Positions 6,717 to 6,733 of a stretch of 6,733 nucleotides of DNA are shown here, one piece after another. How positions within the stretch are numbered: position 1 is the first letter of the stretch; the number at the start of each line of letters is the position of its first letter. The DNA lies in the NCBI RefSeq assembly GCF_009711475.1, contig NZ_SMMD01000877.1, positions 1 to 6,733 of the forward strand. Direction: 5' to 3'. Below the pieces are notes generated by a model. The model saw nothing but the letters and a program-made list of their open reading frames with translations. It did not search any database and was not told the origin of the DNA. The translations under genes and the position numbers were made by a program. This DNA is from Fulvivirga aurantia. GTDB lineage: Bacteria; Bacteroidota; Bacteroidia; Cytophagales; Cyclobacteriaceae.

Positions 6717-6733
6717 TAACGATTTATAAATAA

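Noticed and set aside
1..6733. A previously undescribed system, mobile element or inserted gene
   Set aside because: Every coding stretch is a canonical S10-spc gene in canonical order, with no foreign gene, repeat array or base-composition break that I could see.

Overview
The window is a continuous stretch of the S10-spc ribosomal protein operon of a member of the Bacteroidota, probably Cytophagales-like. The placement rests on four things: protein wording such as the RHGFGG and FKGMRMAGR segments of L3; A-rich gene starts with no clear Shine-Dalgarno sequence; heavy AGA use for arginine in AT-leaning DNA; and one good match to the Bacteroidota promoter element TAnnTTTG. The phylum is fairly secure; the order is a guess from remembered family sequences.

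Layout: all fifteen genes lie on the + strand in the canonical order rplC (5' end cut off by the window), rplD, rplW, rplB, rpsS, rplV, rpsC, rplP, rpmC, rpsQ, rplN, rplX, rplE, rpsN, rpsH. Most neighbours are 0-12 bases apart. Four junctions share the A of TAATG (rplC/rplD, rplB/rpsS, rpsS/rplV, rplV/rpsC), and rplX/rplE overlap by 8 bases. Only two gaps are longer: 54 bases between rpsC and rplP, and 94 bases between rpsN and rpsH. Each holds an inverted repeat able to form an RNA hairpin, and the second also holds a likely internal promoter. The 17 bases after rpsH probably lead into rplF, which lies outside the window. No intergenic stretch reaches 300 bases.

The products build both ribosomal subunits. 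L3, L4, L23, L2, L22, L16, L29, L14, L24 and L5 belong to the 50S particle; S19, S3, S17, S14 and S8 belong to the 30S particle. Together they cover the peptidyl-transferase surroundings (L2, L3, L16), the exit tunnel and its mouth (L4, L22, L23, L24, L29), the subunit interface (L14, L2, L5, S19), the mRNA entry and 30S head (S3, S14, S19) and the early-assembling 30S body (S8, S17). Co-transcription and translational coupling would keep them near equal amounts.

I found no undescribed system. This is conserved housekeeping DNA with no mobile element, repeat array, CRISPR, tRNA or rRNA. The points most worth a second look are the promoter that overlaps a hairpin before rpsH and the hairpin between rpsC and rplP.
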